Notes: generated from the sequence alone by a model not told the origin. A stretch of 43,418 bases of DNA from Janthinobacterium lividum (GCF_011601275.1 NZ_JAAOLY010000029.1:1-43418), one strand, 5' to 3'; shown: positions 17,001 to 25,792, counted from the stretch's first letter. Made by a program: numbers and translations.

Positions 17001-19850
17001 ATTTTCCAGGATACGGCGCAGACGGCTTTCACTTTCACGCATCTCCCCTTCCATGCGCTTGCGCTCGGAAATGTCGTCCAGCATCCAGATAGTGGCGCTC
17101 TCGCGGCCCATGATCTCGATGCTCTGCACATGCACGGACGCAACCAGCGCCGCGCCGTTTTTCCGATGAAAATCACATTCCGTCGCGACAACTTCACCAT
17201 TGGCCAGCGCTGTGCACGTCTGTTCGTTGAAATGAATGAAGTCTTGCTGGGATGGAAAGATATCGATTGCTGCACGCCCGCTCAACTCATCAACGTGATA
17301 CCCCAACAGTTCCCCCGCACGGTGATTGGCGCGCAAGATGACCTGGTCGGCAATATATAAGATTGCGTTAGGCGCATTGCGGAAAATCGCCTCCTGCTCA
17401 CCCAATAATCGTTGAATTTCCTCTTCCTGTTTCTTCCGCTCAGTGATGTCGGTCGCGATGCTGCAAATGCCATAAATATCGCCGTGCTGATTGACAAGTG
17501 GCGTCTTGGTCGTCATGAAATGACGATCTTCGGCCCCATCCAAACTCGGTATGGCCTCTTCGTAGGTAGTGGCGTGGCCACTCGCCATGACCTGCTGCTC
17601 CATCTGGGTAATCTTGTCTGCCACCGCCAGTGACGTGAACGCATAGGCATCCTTGCCCAGCACGTCGCGCTCGCGGAAACCCAAAATGCTCTCGCAGGGC
17701 TCATTAATCAGCTGATAACGGCCCTGGCGATCTTTCAGCGTAATTACCGATCCGACACTGTCGACCAGGGTCCGAATCTGTCGCTGGCTATTGATGCTGG
17801 CTTGCTCCGACTCTTTCAGAGCAGTGATATCCTGATAGGCGCCGTACATGAACAGCGGCTTGCCGTTTTCATCACGCACCACTTTGCCGCCGGCATGTAT
17901 CCATACAATGCGCTGATCGAGCGGACGCCGATAGGCAAAGGTTGCCTCATACGTGTCATAGGTGCCGGCAACGGCGCCTTGGTAGCGCTCGGCGGTGCGC
18001 GCCGCCCCAAGCGGGTCGGCATCGATCAGACGCGCGTACCACTCGTCCTGCAAGTGATAGCGCTGATCGTCCTTGCATGCTTCGCCCAAAATCTTGGCGG
18101 CGCGTTCCGACTGGTAGTAATGGTCAGGATCGGCAAAATCGATGTGCCAATAGCCGCAATTAGTCAGCTCCAGCGCAATGTCAGCAAGAAAATTTACACG
18201 GCGCATTTCCGCTTCCATCCGTTGGCGGTCCGTCACATCGCGTACTGCGGCGCAGACGCAGTGTCCGTCGCCCCTCAGATCAGGCAGGCGAGACAAGCCA
18301 ACGTCGATGGAAAATTCGCTGCCATCTTTGCGTACGCCGAGCAGGCTACTCATGTTACGGCCCATCTGCCGGGTAGCACCTTCTGCTGAATATGCACTGC
18401 GCAGGCCTGCATGGCGCGAGCGTACAGCCGACGGCACCAGCATGTCGATCGATCGCCCGGTCAACTCTCCGGGCGCATAGCCAAACATTGTCTCAAGGCG
18501 CGGGTTCGCTAGCACGATGCTGCCCGTGTCGTCGATCACCACCATGCCATCGGGGGCCGACTCAATGATGGCGCGGAACCAGATTTCGGTTGAGCGCGTG
18601 TGTTCACTACGTTCTCGAATTTCCAGGTTGAAGGCCAATAATGGCATCGCTTCGTTCAGCAGCGCACGCAGCGTGGACGACGGCGGGCCGGCTAAGTGAA
18701 ACACCGCAACGGTTCCCACCACTCCGTTGAGCAAGGCTGGCAAAGCCAAGAGGCAGGCCTGGTCCGATTCCAGTTCGACTGCGCCGAACTCCTTGGCACA
18801 ACGCTGGGCAAGCTGCCCTCCGGCTTGAGCGCTCGCCACGTCTGAAGCGGAGTTGGCGACCAGCACCATCTGCTGATCTTCGCCTAGCCGCCAGATTGTC
18901 ACTTGCATGATGTTATCGGCGCTTGTGTGCAGTGACAGAAAGCACTTTGCCAAGGCGGAGGTATTGACGGCTGTTTGCAAGCTGGCCGACAAGTCTGCCA
19001 GTTGGCTTTTAAGCCAGCGCTGGTCTGCCATTTGCCGTGCTTCCTCCTGCAGTGTGGCAATCGCACGCGCGAGTTCGCCGACTTCGTTGGGCATGTCGGT
19101 ATGCGGGATAGTCAGCGATAGCTTGCCCGCTGCAAGCTGTTCAACGGCATCACGCAAGGCATGCAGTGGACGACGTACAGAGCGACTGACCAGCAAGGTG
19201 AGGCAGGCCTTCAGGCTGATACCCCCTAACAGCAGCAATAGCGTCACCATGAAACTGCGCTCGCTCAAGCGCTGCGATGTTCGCGCCGCCGCCAGCGCTC
19301 TATCGAGCTTGACCGTCCCCATCGTCGCCAGGGCATCGTTGGCAGCATCACGCGCTTGCCTAAACTGCGTTGAGTTCAGAAAAACCGAGGCTGCGCCGGT
19401 CTGATCATTGAGCGATCCGTCGCGCGCATCCTGGCGCGCGAGCACGATATAGCGATCAATGTTTGTGCGATATGTCTTGTAGGCGGCCTCAAACAGCGAA
19501 AGCTTGAGCAGGTTGGGCGATCCTGGCTCGATACTGGCACGCGTAGCGTCGATTTCGCGCTGAAGCTGCTGTTCGGCTTGCGCAAGTTGGCCCTGCGCCT
19601 GCGCGCCAGTGTCGCGCACATTCGCCGTGGCTGCCAGGCCGACCTTCGAGAGTGCCAGTTGTGCTTCCTTAGTGTGGGCTACGCCCTGCAAATGGTAGTG
19701 GTAGAGCGACTCAATGTCATCAGCCAACTGCGCTTGCACCCATAAGCTGTACGCGCCGATCACCGCTGCGACGGCCAATGCCACAATCAGACCGGCCAAC
19801 AGTTTGGTACGCAGCAGTTGTTTATCGAATATGTCACGCAGGCTTGTCAT
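14043..19850 (-). CDS. hybrid sensor histidine kinase: HAMP, ~6 PAS, HisKA/HATPase, two REC, Hpt
   Basis: A 1935-residue membrane-bound phosphorelay kinase. Membrane helices at about 14-37 and 199-221 enclose a helical periplasmic sensor (38-198); HAMP follows at 222-275 and a degenerate GAF-like stretch at 280-410. About six PAS domains fill 420-1187. HisKA carries H1215 in SNMSHEIRTPMN; HATPase boxes are N1332 region (LGSNAVKFT), DSGIGM and GGTGLGLA. Two receivers follow, with D1506 (LLLLDWKMSGMDG) and D1653 (LMDCQMPVMDGY), and a C-terminal Hpt with H1800 (RLAHTLKGTSGNIG). All phosphotransfer residues appear intact. I chose ATG at 19850, which opens MTSLRDIFDKQLLRTKLLAG; the frame extends 51 codons upstream but only as overlap with the HD-GYP gene. 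The genuine overlap is 17 bases, so it is the last gene of a three-gene operon and probably feeds the receivers upstream. Confidence 0.93.
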   Translation of the reverse strand: MTSLRDIFDKQLLRTKLLAGLIVALAVAAVIGAYSLWVQAQLADDIESLYHYHLQGVAHTKEAQLALSKVGLAATANVRDTGAQAQGQLAQAEQQLQREIDATRASIEPGSPNLLKLSLFEAAYKTYRTNIDRYIVLARQDARDGSLNDQTGAASVFLNSTQFRQARDAANDALATMGTVKLDRALAAARTSQRLSERSFMVTLLLLLGGISLKACLTLLVSRSVRRPLHALRDAVEQLAAGKLSLTIPHTDMPNEVGELARAIATLQEEARQMADQRWLKSQLADLSASLQTAVNTSALAKCFLSLHTSADNIMQVTIWRLGEDQQMVLVANSASDVASAQAGGQLAQRCAKEFGAVELESDQACLLALPALLNGVVGTVAVFHLAGPPSSTLRALLNEAMPLLAFNLEIRERSEHTRSTEIWFRAIIESAPDGMVVIDDTGSIVLANPRLETMFGYAPGELTGRSIDMLVPSAVRSRHAGLRSAYSAEGATRQMGRNMSSLLGVRKDGSEFSIDVGLSRLPDLRGDGHCVCAAVRDVTDRQRMEAEMRRVNFLADIALELTNCGYWHIDFADPDHYYQSERAAKILGEACKDDQRYHLQDEWYARLIDADPLGAARTAERYQGAVAGTYDTYEATFAYRRPLDQRIVWIHAGGKVVRDENGKPLFMYGAYQDITALKESEQASINSQRQIRTLVDSVGSVITLKDRQGRYQLINEPCESILGFRERDVLGKDAYAFTSLAVADKITQMEQQVMASGHATTYEEAIPSLDGAEDRHFMTTKTPLVNQHGDIYGICSIATDITERKKQEEEIQRLLGEQEAIFRNAPNAILYIADQVILRANHRAGELLGYHVDELSGRAAIDIFPSQQDFIHFNEQTCTALANGEVVATECDFHRKNGAALVASVHVQSIEIMGRESATIWMLDDISERKRMEGEMRESESRLRRILENSPVGVAISENGQITFGNQRMAEMLAEPVEKVVGRHTAHYWKSTADRDAYVTLLQRDDVVTDFQANLVRANGDPLTVLISSIQMEFGNTKQIVNWLYDITERQQAERALTKSAQRLNFALKGGRLGLWDWDIASGRSEINEIWAEMLGYTLDEVSVDGSAADTWSSLLHPDDIVAVQSQFALCINDPDEPDFHALFRMRTKHGDWRWILSMGRATERDQHGKALRFVGIHQDFTERKQLQDEMARAKELAEEATKAKSDFLSNMSHEIRTPMNAIIGMSYLALQTKLDKRQLNYITKVHRSAENLLGIINDILDFSKIEAGKMSMEHIDFRLEDVLDSFASMIGMKAEEKGIELLFNIKPEVPAALIGDALRLGQILINLGSNAVKFTEDGEVELGVDLLVQENDQVKLHFWVRDSGIGMSAEQLDKLFQSFTQADASTTRKYGGTGLGLAISKHLVEMMAGHIWVESTAGSGTIFHFHVQFGLQQDPQPRRMFLADELHGLRVLVVDDNAAAREILSTMVRGFGLEVDVVSSGYQALLLVREAIARDLAYDLLLLDWKMSGMDGVRTMQELERDHPGSSHAVIMVTAFGREDAVTAAQHAGVQPSAILTKPVTRSTLLEAIGEALGRGQILPSVPPGTTSRNEGSVEKLVGTRILLVEDNHLNQELARDLLEKAGVIVQLAENGAQALDMLETDASYDLVLMDCQMPVMDGYEATRRIRCMPKFAHLPVVAMTANAMAGDREKVLEVGMQDHIPKPLRVNEMYATLAKWLKPRNASEQKRARHTINTSAIEAPVKLPGVDINAGMQTAARDARLYRKLLGMFVEDHSDFARQFAQARTSRLQEDVVRLAHTLKGTSGNIGAFGVRAEAERLESLCVQDADQASIAQALARTVASLDYIMPGLRALRAEITGTDTPAATVIDPEWHAKLARLRTLLLSSDTEAMELAAELSDAATDVAGGAMLRDITAALERFDFDTALAKFMMPE

Positions 19851-21009
19851 CTTGCGCCGCCTGCTGGTGTGTGAACTGGGCTGCCTTGGCGGCCAGATCG
19901 GAATCGCTGTCCTGAAAGCGCGCTGCAACACCACGGAATTGATCTTGAAGCGCCAGGAAAGCGTCAAGAATATCCGGGTCAAAATGCTTGCCGCGCCCGT
20001 CAATCATGATGGCAACGGCCTTTTCGTGCGGCATGCCCTCTTTGTACACGCGTCGGCTGATCAAAGCGTCGTAGACGTCGGCCACCGCCATCAAGCGTGC
20101 TGAAATTGGTATGTCGTCGCCGGCCAACCCTTCGGGATACCCGCTGCCATCCCATTTTTCCTGATGACCGTAGGCAATCTCCTTGGCAATTGAGAGAAAC
20201 GGCACTGACATTCCCAAATGATCCTCGGCCTGCTGTATGGCATCGCGCCCCAGCCGTGGATGGGCCTTCATGATTTCAAATTCGTGCGGTTCATAGCGAC
20301 CCGGCTTCAGCAAGATATGGTCAGGAATGCCAACTTTCCCTATGTCGTGCAATGGTGCCGACTTGAATAGCAAGATCACCGTCTCGGGATCAAGGTAATG
20401 CCCGAAGCGAGGGTGGGCGCTCAACTTCTCAGCCAGCAGCTTGACATAGTGCTGTGTGCGACGGATATGATTTCCGGTTTCGTTGTCGCGCGTCTCCGCC
20501 ATCGACGCCATCGCCAGAATAGTGACATCCTGGACAGCTCGCACTTCTTTTGTACGTTTATCAACCTCCTCTTCGAGGAAGGCATTTTTGTCGCGCATGA
20601 AGTCGGCGGCGGCCTTCAGTTGCAATGTATTGGCAACCCGCGCCAGCACGATAGGCGGATTGATGGGCTTGGTAATGTAGTCTGTCGCGCCCAATTTGAG
20701 TCCCAGGGTTTCATCCTCAACCGCACCAAGCGCCGTCAGGAAAATCACCGGAATCTGGCGCATTGCCGGATCAGCTTTCAGTAATTGGCACAGCTCAAAG
20801 CCCGACATCCCGGGCATCATGATGTCGAGCAATATCAAGTCGGGTGGATCTGTGCGTATCACTTTAAGCGCAGCCTCGCCGCTCGTGGCGGCCTTTACCC
20901 TATACAGTGACTTGAGCAAATCCGTCATCAGTGTCAGATTGGCGATAGTGTCGTCGACCACCAGAATGGTGGCGGGCTTGGTCGAGTTGATATCCATGTC
21001 CACGCTCAT
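19834..21009 (-). CDS. response regulator with HD-GYP c-di-GMP phosphodiesterase domain
   Basis: 391 residues: a receiver at 13-130 with phosphoacceptor D62 (LLDIMMPGMSG) and K114 (TKP), a short coiled-coil linker (140-160), and an HD-GYP domain at 160-360. The HD pair is H221-D222 (HDIGKVGIPD) and the GYP signature is present at 290-292 (KWDGSGYPEG), so c-di-GMP hydrolysis is expected. This REC-HD-GYP layout matches RpfG-like regulators. The ATG lies two bases after the stop of the preceding gene and its 3' end overlaps the hybrid kinase by 17 bases, indicating translational coupling. The kinase is the obvious phosphodonor, though direct pairing is inferred from context. Confidence 0.93.
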   Translation of the reverse strand: MSVDMDINSTKPATILVVDDTIANLTLMTDLLKSLYRVKAATSGEAALKVIRTDPPDLILLDIMMPGMSGFELCQLLKADPAMRQIPVIFLTALGAVEDETLGLKLGATDYITKPINPPIVLARVANTLQLKAAADFMRDKNAFLEEEVDKRTKEVRAVQDVTILAMASMAETRDNETGNHIRRTQHYVKLLAEKLSAHPRFGHYLDPETVILLFKSAPLHDIGKVGIPDHILLKPGRYEPHEFEIMKAHPRLGRDAIQQAEDHLGMSVPFLSIAKEIAYGHQEKWDGSGYPEGLAGDDIPISARLMAVADVYDALISRRVYKEGMPHEKAVAIMIDGRGKHFDPDILDAFLALQDQFRGVAARFQDSDSDLAAKAAQFTHQQAAQDDKPA

Positions 21010-21011
21010 CG

Positions 21012-22586
21012 TTAGGGTTGGCTCGTGTATTTGGGGAGGAAAATGGTCAGTGTCGTTGTATTGCGTTCGTCGGAAACATCCAGTTCGATCGACCCGCCTT
21101 GCGCGTGGGCCATCAATCGCGCCGAATAAGCGCCAAGGCCAGCTGCCCCCGGTTTGCCCACGGTCGTGTATTTTTCGAACAAGTACGGACGGATCTGTGT
21201 CGGCACAACTCCCTTGTTCACGATCACGATACGCACCGGGTCAACGTTGATGAGCGCTACACTGACTCGGCCATGGTCAGGCGACGCTTCACATGCATTT
21301 TTGAGCAGATTTTGGAGTAGCGCAAAAGTCAGCGTCGCATCGCCTGCAATACGGGGCGGCTCGACGCCAACATCGCCATCAGAATCAACCACAATTGTCA
21401 GCTTACGTTGTTTAAAACCTGTCCGTGCCAGTGTCACGACTTGCCGCAACAGCTCCGCGATGGGTACTGGCTCCGCTTCCATTACGTAGCGGCCGCTTTC
21501 GATCTTGTACAGCTGGGATGACAGATGTACAAGATCGAGCAAATTCAAGACAGCTTGTTCGCCGTTTTCCAACTGCAGACTATGGCGCCGTAGCAATTCC
21601 TTGTCTGTCCGCAGCCCTTGCAGAACAGACAGCACCGTCTTCAAGGGACCTTGGATGTCATTGCGCATCATGTCATCAGCTGCCTCACGCAGCCGAGCCA
21701 TAGCGAGCATACGGTCGCAGTCCCCTTGCAATTGGCGGCGTAAGCTGGCATAGCGCATGAAATTGCGTACGCGTAGCACTACAGACTGAGGATCGACCGG
21801 TTTGGTGACGAAGTCGACTGCGCCGAGTCCCAGGCCCTGAATGCGTGCCTTTTCGTCCGTCAGGGCTGTGACGAAAATGACCGGAATGTTTTCTGCACTT
21901 GGATGCTTGCGCATGCAACGAGCAACTTCAAAACCATCCATGCCAGGCATGATTACATCCAGCATGACTAAGTCAGGAGGGGAATCCGAGCAGCACATGT
22001 CGAGTGCCCTCTTGCCGCTGTCAGCGGCAAGAATACGGTAGCGGTCCTTGAAAATATGATACAAAACGTGCAAATTGTCAGGTTGGTCGTCAACCAGCAG
22101 AATGGTCAGCTTCTCTTCAGGATGCTGATCCAATGCAGGCTCACTCTTCTGTGCATTGTTCATCTCGTGCGTAGTCAAGCCCGACAATGCAGGAGGCCGC
22201 CGGAATGGGGGTGCCGACATGGCGCGTTCAATGCTCTTTGCCAGCCGGGCAGTGGTGTAAGGTTTTACCAGAAGGTCGGCAACTCCCTGCGCTATCGCCT
22301 CATCTATCCGATGGCGTTCTGCATCGGCAGTGATCATGATAAAGGGTATGCTGCAAAGCAAAGGATCTTCCCGCATCGCGCCCAACAGCGCCATGCCACT
22401 CATTCCAGGCATATTCCAATCCGACAGGACCAGATCGATATCATGTGTGCGTAGAAGATTCAGGGCAGCGTCGCCGGTGGGCGCCATATGCAACTGGTCG
22501 ATACCCAAGTATCCAAGTTGGGCCGCAATGACCTTGCGCATCGGTTCGACATCGTCAACGACCAGCACCACCAGTTGTACATTCAC
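21012..22586 (-). CDS. double-receiver protein with degenerate histidine-kinase core
   Basis: 524 residues from the GTG at 22586, which follows GGAAGGAAA at good spacing; ATG codons at 22631 and 22613 are in frame but lack a site. Receiver 1 (7-125) has D56 (VLSDWNMPGMSG); receiver 2 (160-280) has D210 (VMLDVIMPGMDG). A dimerisation-like helix and HATPase-type domain (300-520) follow, with N430 in LLKNACEAS and GLGAYSARL. At the H-box position the sequence is MMRNDIQGPLKTV: the phosphoaccepting histidine is Asn309. The protein therefore cannot autophosphorylate in the normal way and may be a pseudokinase scaffold, or ATP-binding regulator, of the other two proteins. First gene of the operon. 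Confidence 0.88.
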   Translation of the reverse strand: MNVQLVVLVVDDVEPMRKVIAAQLGYLGIDQLHMAPTGDAALNLLRTHDIDLVLSDWNMPGMSGMALLGAMREDPLLCSIPFIMITADAERHRIDEAIAQGVADLLVKPYTTARLAKSIERAMSAPPFRRPPALSGLTTHEMNNAQKSEPALDQHPEEKLTILLVDDQPDNLHVLYHIFKDRYRILAADSGKRALDMCCSDSPPDLVMLDVIMPGMDGFEVARCMRKHPSAENIPVIFVTALTDEKARIQGLGLGAVDFVTKPVDPQSVVLRVRNFMRYASLRRQLQGDCDRMLAMARLREAADDMMRNDIQGPLKTVLSVLQGLRTDKELLRRHSLQLENGEQAVLNLLDLVHLSSQLYKIESGRYVMEAEPVPIAELLRQVVTLARTGFKQRKLTIVVDSDGDVGVEPPRIAGDATLTFALLQNLLKNACEASPDHGRVSVALINVDPVRIVIVNKGVVPTQIRPYLFEKYTTVGKPGAAGLGAYSARLMAHAQGGSIELDVSDERNTTTLTIFLPKYTSQP

Positions 22587-22703
22587 CGTCGTTTCCTTCC
22601 CATGTATGTGCATTAAATAGTGCTGCGCCATTTAATCAGATCATACTTGGAAAATTTTCAACTTTACTACTTTGCGGAAAATATCAATTTCTCCTGTGCT
22701 TTA

Positions 22704-22865
22704 GGGAACCGCTGATTAATTCAGCGCATACCGTTCCCTGTCGCGCTTCCACCTGGGACAGTAACGGCACCTTTACCATCCACGATCCATCTTGCAAAAG
22801 AGCTTTTCCGACCTCGAATACGCCGCCAAAAAGAAGCTGACGCGGCGCGCAGATCTGGATGTCCA
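22704..22865 (+). pseudogene. IS5-family element remnant: left end and transposase N-terminus
   Basis: GGGAACCGCTGATTAATTC at 22705-22723 resembles the terminal repeat of IS5-type elements that begin GGGAACCTCTGA. From TTG at 22792 the plus strand reads MQKSFSDLEYAAKKKLTRR, very like the N-terminus of their transposase (MQLSFGDAEYAGKRKQTRRE). Similarity stops after about 20 codons. An inner hairpin (CGCTGA/TCAGCG, 22711-22716 / 22722-22727) sits within GGGAAC/GTTCCC arms. It marks the boundary between the sensory cluster and the chromosomal genes that follow. Confidence 0.6.
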
Positions 22866-22930
22866 TCGTGATCGTAGCTGGTCAGCACCGCCTCGTAAGC
22901 TTTTGCCGAATTGGCGCTACCGTCGCCGGA

Positions 22931-24406
22931 TCAGCTGTCCGGGCTGCGGTGAGCCTTGCGCCCGCCGATCAACAACAGGTCTTGGGCGCCATCCTGTATC
23001 AGTTCGATGATGTCGCCGGTCTCGGGGGACACCAGGCTGGTTTTGCCGGTCGGCACCAGGCGGGTGGCGCCGATGTCTGGCATCACCATCGTCCAGTCCT
23101 TGCCGTCGAAGCGCAGTTCGTAGCGGTTGGCGAAGCGGCCGTCGAATCTGTCGAGCTGGTAGATGCCGACATAGCGTGTAGCCGTTGCCAGGTCCAGCGG
23201 CGCCGCCTGGACCTGGCGAGGTTTGAAATCCGGCCAGCCGTAGACGGACGACACCGCCTTGACGATTTCGCCGCCAAGATAGCTGCCGTTGTCGCCGTCG
23301 GTCATTACTACCACGCCGTTGCCGCTGTCGAGATACATGGCGTAGGTGCTCTTGAAGCCGGTGTTGCCGCCGGCATGCATGAAGCGTTTGTGCTCGCCAT
23401 CACCAACCACGAACAAGCCCTGGGCATAATTGTTCAGCGCCGGCGTCAGCAGATCGCGCACCTCGGTGGCGCTCAGAAAGGCCGTGCCGGTTTTCCACGA
23501 CCGCTGGACAGCGATCGCGAAGCGCGCCAGGTCGCTGGCCGTGGTCCACAGGCCAGCGGCCGCCAGTTCGGGATAGACGAAGGCCCCGCCTTCGACTTCG
23601 CTGCCGTCGGCGTAGTGGCCGTGCGCGCGGTTGTGTTCTGCCGCCGGCAATGGCTGCGCGAATGTGCTGCGCCCCATTCCCAGCGGCTGCATCACTTGCT
23701 GGCGCATCAATTCGGCAAAAGGCGTGCGCAGACATTGCTGCATGGCGACCTGGGCGATGGTGTAGCCGCCGCCGGAATATGCATAGGCGGCGCCCGGGAC
23801 GGTCTCGATGGCGACCGCCGGCGTGAGCGATGGCGGCTCGCCCTTGATTATCTGAAGGTCCGTCGGGATAGCCTGCGATGGTGGATAGCCGGGGAAGCCG
23901 GACACGGTCGCCCCTGCGGTGTGGTTCAGCAAATTGCGCAAGGTCACCGGATGCTCGGGGTTTTGCTGGCCGGCGGGCAAGGTCCACGGCAGCAGGCAGG
24001 CGTCCACCGGGCTATCGAGCTGGAGCTTGTTGCTGCCTGCCAGCCGCTGCGCCAGCGCACCGGTCACGCCCTTGCTGATGGACGCGGCCTGATACAGCGT
24101 GTCGGTGTCGGCCGCTGGAGCGGACGGTTGCCGGTAGACTCCCGCCCAAGCGATCTTGCTGTCGCGAATGACTGCCACGCTGACGCTGGAGACGTGATAG
24201 CGGCGCAGGCGCTGCTGGATATCGAAGGTCTGCGCCGGCTCGCCTGCGATGTCCACCCGCTGGCGCAGCCCTTCGGCGATACGCTCGGCTATATCGGACT
24301 CGCCCGCATGGGCGGGTCCGCTACATGCCGCCACCCCCAGCAAGGCTCCCACGCGCAGCGCGCGGCCTGAAGCATGGACTGGCAATAGCCATGGACGAAT
24401 GCGCAT
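22931..24406 (-). CDS. serine beta-lactamase-fold hydrolase (class C / penicillin-binding-protein-like), exported
   Basis: About 491 residues. N-terminal export signal (RALRVGALLGVAACSGPAHA) with a possible lipobox VAAC. The beta-lactamase fold carries S109-I-S-K112 (YQAASISKGVTG), YSGGGY as the Tyr motif, and HAGGNTG in place of KTG. C-terminal ~100 residues form a lipocalin-like extension (ATRYVGIYQLDRFDGRFANR). Such proteins include esterases, D-amino-acid peptidases and beta-lactamases; the substrate cannot be told from sequence, and HxG rather than KTG is seen in the esterase/peptidase branches. The ATG at 24406 is preceded by AAAGGGAAA; an in-frame ATG at 24421 adds MKGKC. Its 3' end abuts the IS5 scar. 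Confidence 0.87.
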   Translation of the reverse strand: MRIRPWLLPVHASGRALRVGALLGVAACSGPAHAGESDIAERIAEGLRQRVDIAGEPAQTFDIQQRLRRYHVSSVSVAVIRDSKIAWAGVYRQPSAPAADTDTLYQAASISKGVTGALAQRLAGSNKLQLDSPVDACLLPWTLPAGQQNPEHPVTLRNLLNHTAGATVSGFPGYPPSQAIPTDLQIIKGEPPSLTPAVAIETVPGAAYAYSGGGYTIAQVAMQQCLRTPFAELMRQQVMQPLGMGRSTFAQPLPAAEHNRAHGHYADGSEVEGGAFVYPELAAAGLWTTASDLARFAIAVQRSWKTGTAFLSATEVRDLLTPALNNYAQGLFVVGDGEHKRFMHAGGNTGFKSTYAMYLDSGNGVVVMTDGDNGSYLGGEIVKAVSSVYGWPDFKPRQVQAAPLDLATATRYVGIYQLDRFDGRFANRYELRFDGKDWTMVMPDIGATRLVPTGKTSLVSPETGDIIELIQDGAQDLLLIGGRKAHRSPDS

Positions 24407-24531
24407 ACATTTCCCTTTCATTAATTGAATGGGCTATCTTAGCGAGTGCTGCCCGAGGCTCCATGGATTTGCGACGAACAGTGGAAAGCTTGGTCCAGGC
24501 TGTTTGTTTTCACCAAAATCGCTACGCGGCG

Positions 24532-24900
24532 CTAGGTGGGTGAACGTACGCGCTTCGTCCTCCCCTCCTTCAGCGCAATCTGATACGCACGCTCGGCCCA
24601 GATGCACAGTGTCTCGCGGTCTTCCACGACATCTGCCGGGACCTCCCAATAGGAATGGAGCGCTTGTACCTTGCCTTTGCTTACGTATTCCAGGGCATGC
24701 GATCCTGCGGCAAGGTACGTTTTGCGCGTTTCGTCGTCGACTTTCAGGTACAAAGCACCGTCCCACACCATGCCAAAGACATGACCTTCCCGATAAAGGC
24801 CGCAGGCGCCGAACAATCGGCGTGTCGTGATGTGTGACCAACTGGCGAGCTGATCAATATAGTAGGTGGCGAGTGCCTGCTTCGGTTTTGATGGTGTCAT
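24532..24900 (-). CDS. TfoX/Sxy N-terminal-domain protein
   Basis: 122 residues matching the TfoX N-terminal domain: LASWSHITTRRLFGACGLYR, GHVFGMVWDGALYLKVDD and the YVSKGKVQALHSYWEVP block. The C-terminal TfoX domain of the full competence regulator is absent, as in most short beta- and gammaproteobacterial copies, whose role is poorly defined. It lies 19 bases downstream of the LysR gene on the same strand, so the two are probably cotranscribed. A role in competence is possible but not shown. Confidence 0.88.
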   Translation of the reverse strand: MTPSKPKQALATYYIDQLASWSHITTRRLFGACGLYREGHVFGMVWDGALYLKVDDETRKTYLAAGSHALEYVSKGKVQALHSYWEVPADVVEDRETLCIWAERAYQIALKEGRTKRVRSPT

Positions 24901-24919
24901 CTTATTTTCCGGGGACTAT

Positions 24920-25792
24920 TTATCGGATCGGCGCGTTGAAGATTCCATCGGGGAACTGGCTGCACATGAAGTCGACGAACGCCCGCACCTTGGGACTTTG
25001 CAAACGGCGTGAGGTATGCAGCACCCACAGTTCGACTTCCTCGTCGGCGCTGCCCCAGGATACCAGCGCGCCCTGTTCCAGCAAGTCGCCGATGATGGAT
25101 CGCGGCAGCATTGCCGCGCCGGCCCCGGCGGCGATGGCGTCGCGCACCATCAGTAGCGACGATACCTTCAGCACAGCTTGTGGGGCGATGCTCAATTGCC
25201 CGCCGCTGACGGACCAGACATCGCCGTCGCGGTAGCTGGGCGTCACCACGGCCGCAACGGGGCCGCCCTCCTTCGGCTTGCTGATCTGCGGTGCCGCGGC
25301 CAGCACCAGCCTGTCCCTGGCAAAACAGCGGCCCACCAGCGTGCTGTCCTTGGGCGGATTGATGCGGATCGACACATCGAAATGCTCGTCGGCGAGATTG
25401 ACGACACGGTCCTCGGCCACGATGTCGATCTGCACTTCCGGATAACTGGTCAGAAAGCGCGCGGCGATGCGTCCCAGTGCGACTTGCGAAAACAGCAGCG
25501 GCGCCGCGATGCGCAGCCTGCCGCGCGGTGTGGCGGAACTGTCATGCACCGCTGCCGCCGCTTCGGCCAGCTCGTTCATCGGCCCTTGCGTGCGCTGCAG
25601 CAGCAGCTGGCCAGCCTCCGTCAACTCCAGGCGCTGCGCGCCGCGTTCGATGAGGCGCACGCCCAGCGCTTGCTCAAGCTCGGCCACCCGCCGCGACAAG
25701 GTCGCCTTGGACCGGCCACTGGCGCGGCTGGCCTTGCCAAAGCCGCCATGCGCAGCCACCAGTTGAAAATCCCCTAGCGCGTTGAAATCCAT
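24920..25792 (-). CDS. LysR-family transcriptional regulator
   Basis: 290 residues with an N-terminal winged HTH (DFQLVAAHGGFGKASRASGR, SKATLSRRVAELEQALGVRL) and a LysR substrate-binding domain from about 90, opening GRLRIAAPLLFSQVALGRIA. It is transcribed away from the oxidoreductase at 25898 across a ~105-base AT-rich gap, the usual arrangement for a LysR protein controlling the divergent gene and itself. The likely targets are the MDR oxidoreductase and the NmrA-like reductase; the effector is unknown. Confidence 0.92.
   Translation of the reverse strand: MDFNALGDFQLVAAHGGFGKASRASGRSKATLSRRVAELEQALGVRLIERGAQRLELTEAGQLLLQRTQGPMNELAEAAAAVHDSSATPRGRLRIAAPLLFSQVALGRIAARFLTSYPEVQIDIVAEDRVVNLADEHFDVSIRINPPKDSTLVGRCFARDRLVLAAAPQISKPKEGGPVAAVVTPSYRDGDVWSVSGGQLSIAPQAVLKVSSLLMVRDAIAAGAGAAMLPRSIIGDLLEQGALVSWGSADEEVELWVLHTSRRLQSPKVRAFVDFMCSQFPDGIFNAPIR

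Noticed and set aside
22705..22739. GGGAAC...GTTCCC hairpin as a terminator for the sensory operon
   Set aside because: It is upstream, not downstream, of that operon and fits better as an IS5 terminal repeat with a fortuitous inner hairpin.
22859..24370. Long 503-residue frame on the plus strand
   Set aside because: Lies entirely antisense to the serine beta-lactamase-fold gene, whose signal peptide and SxxK motif are clear. The plus frame is a GC-rich shadow.
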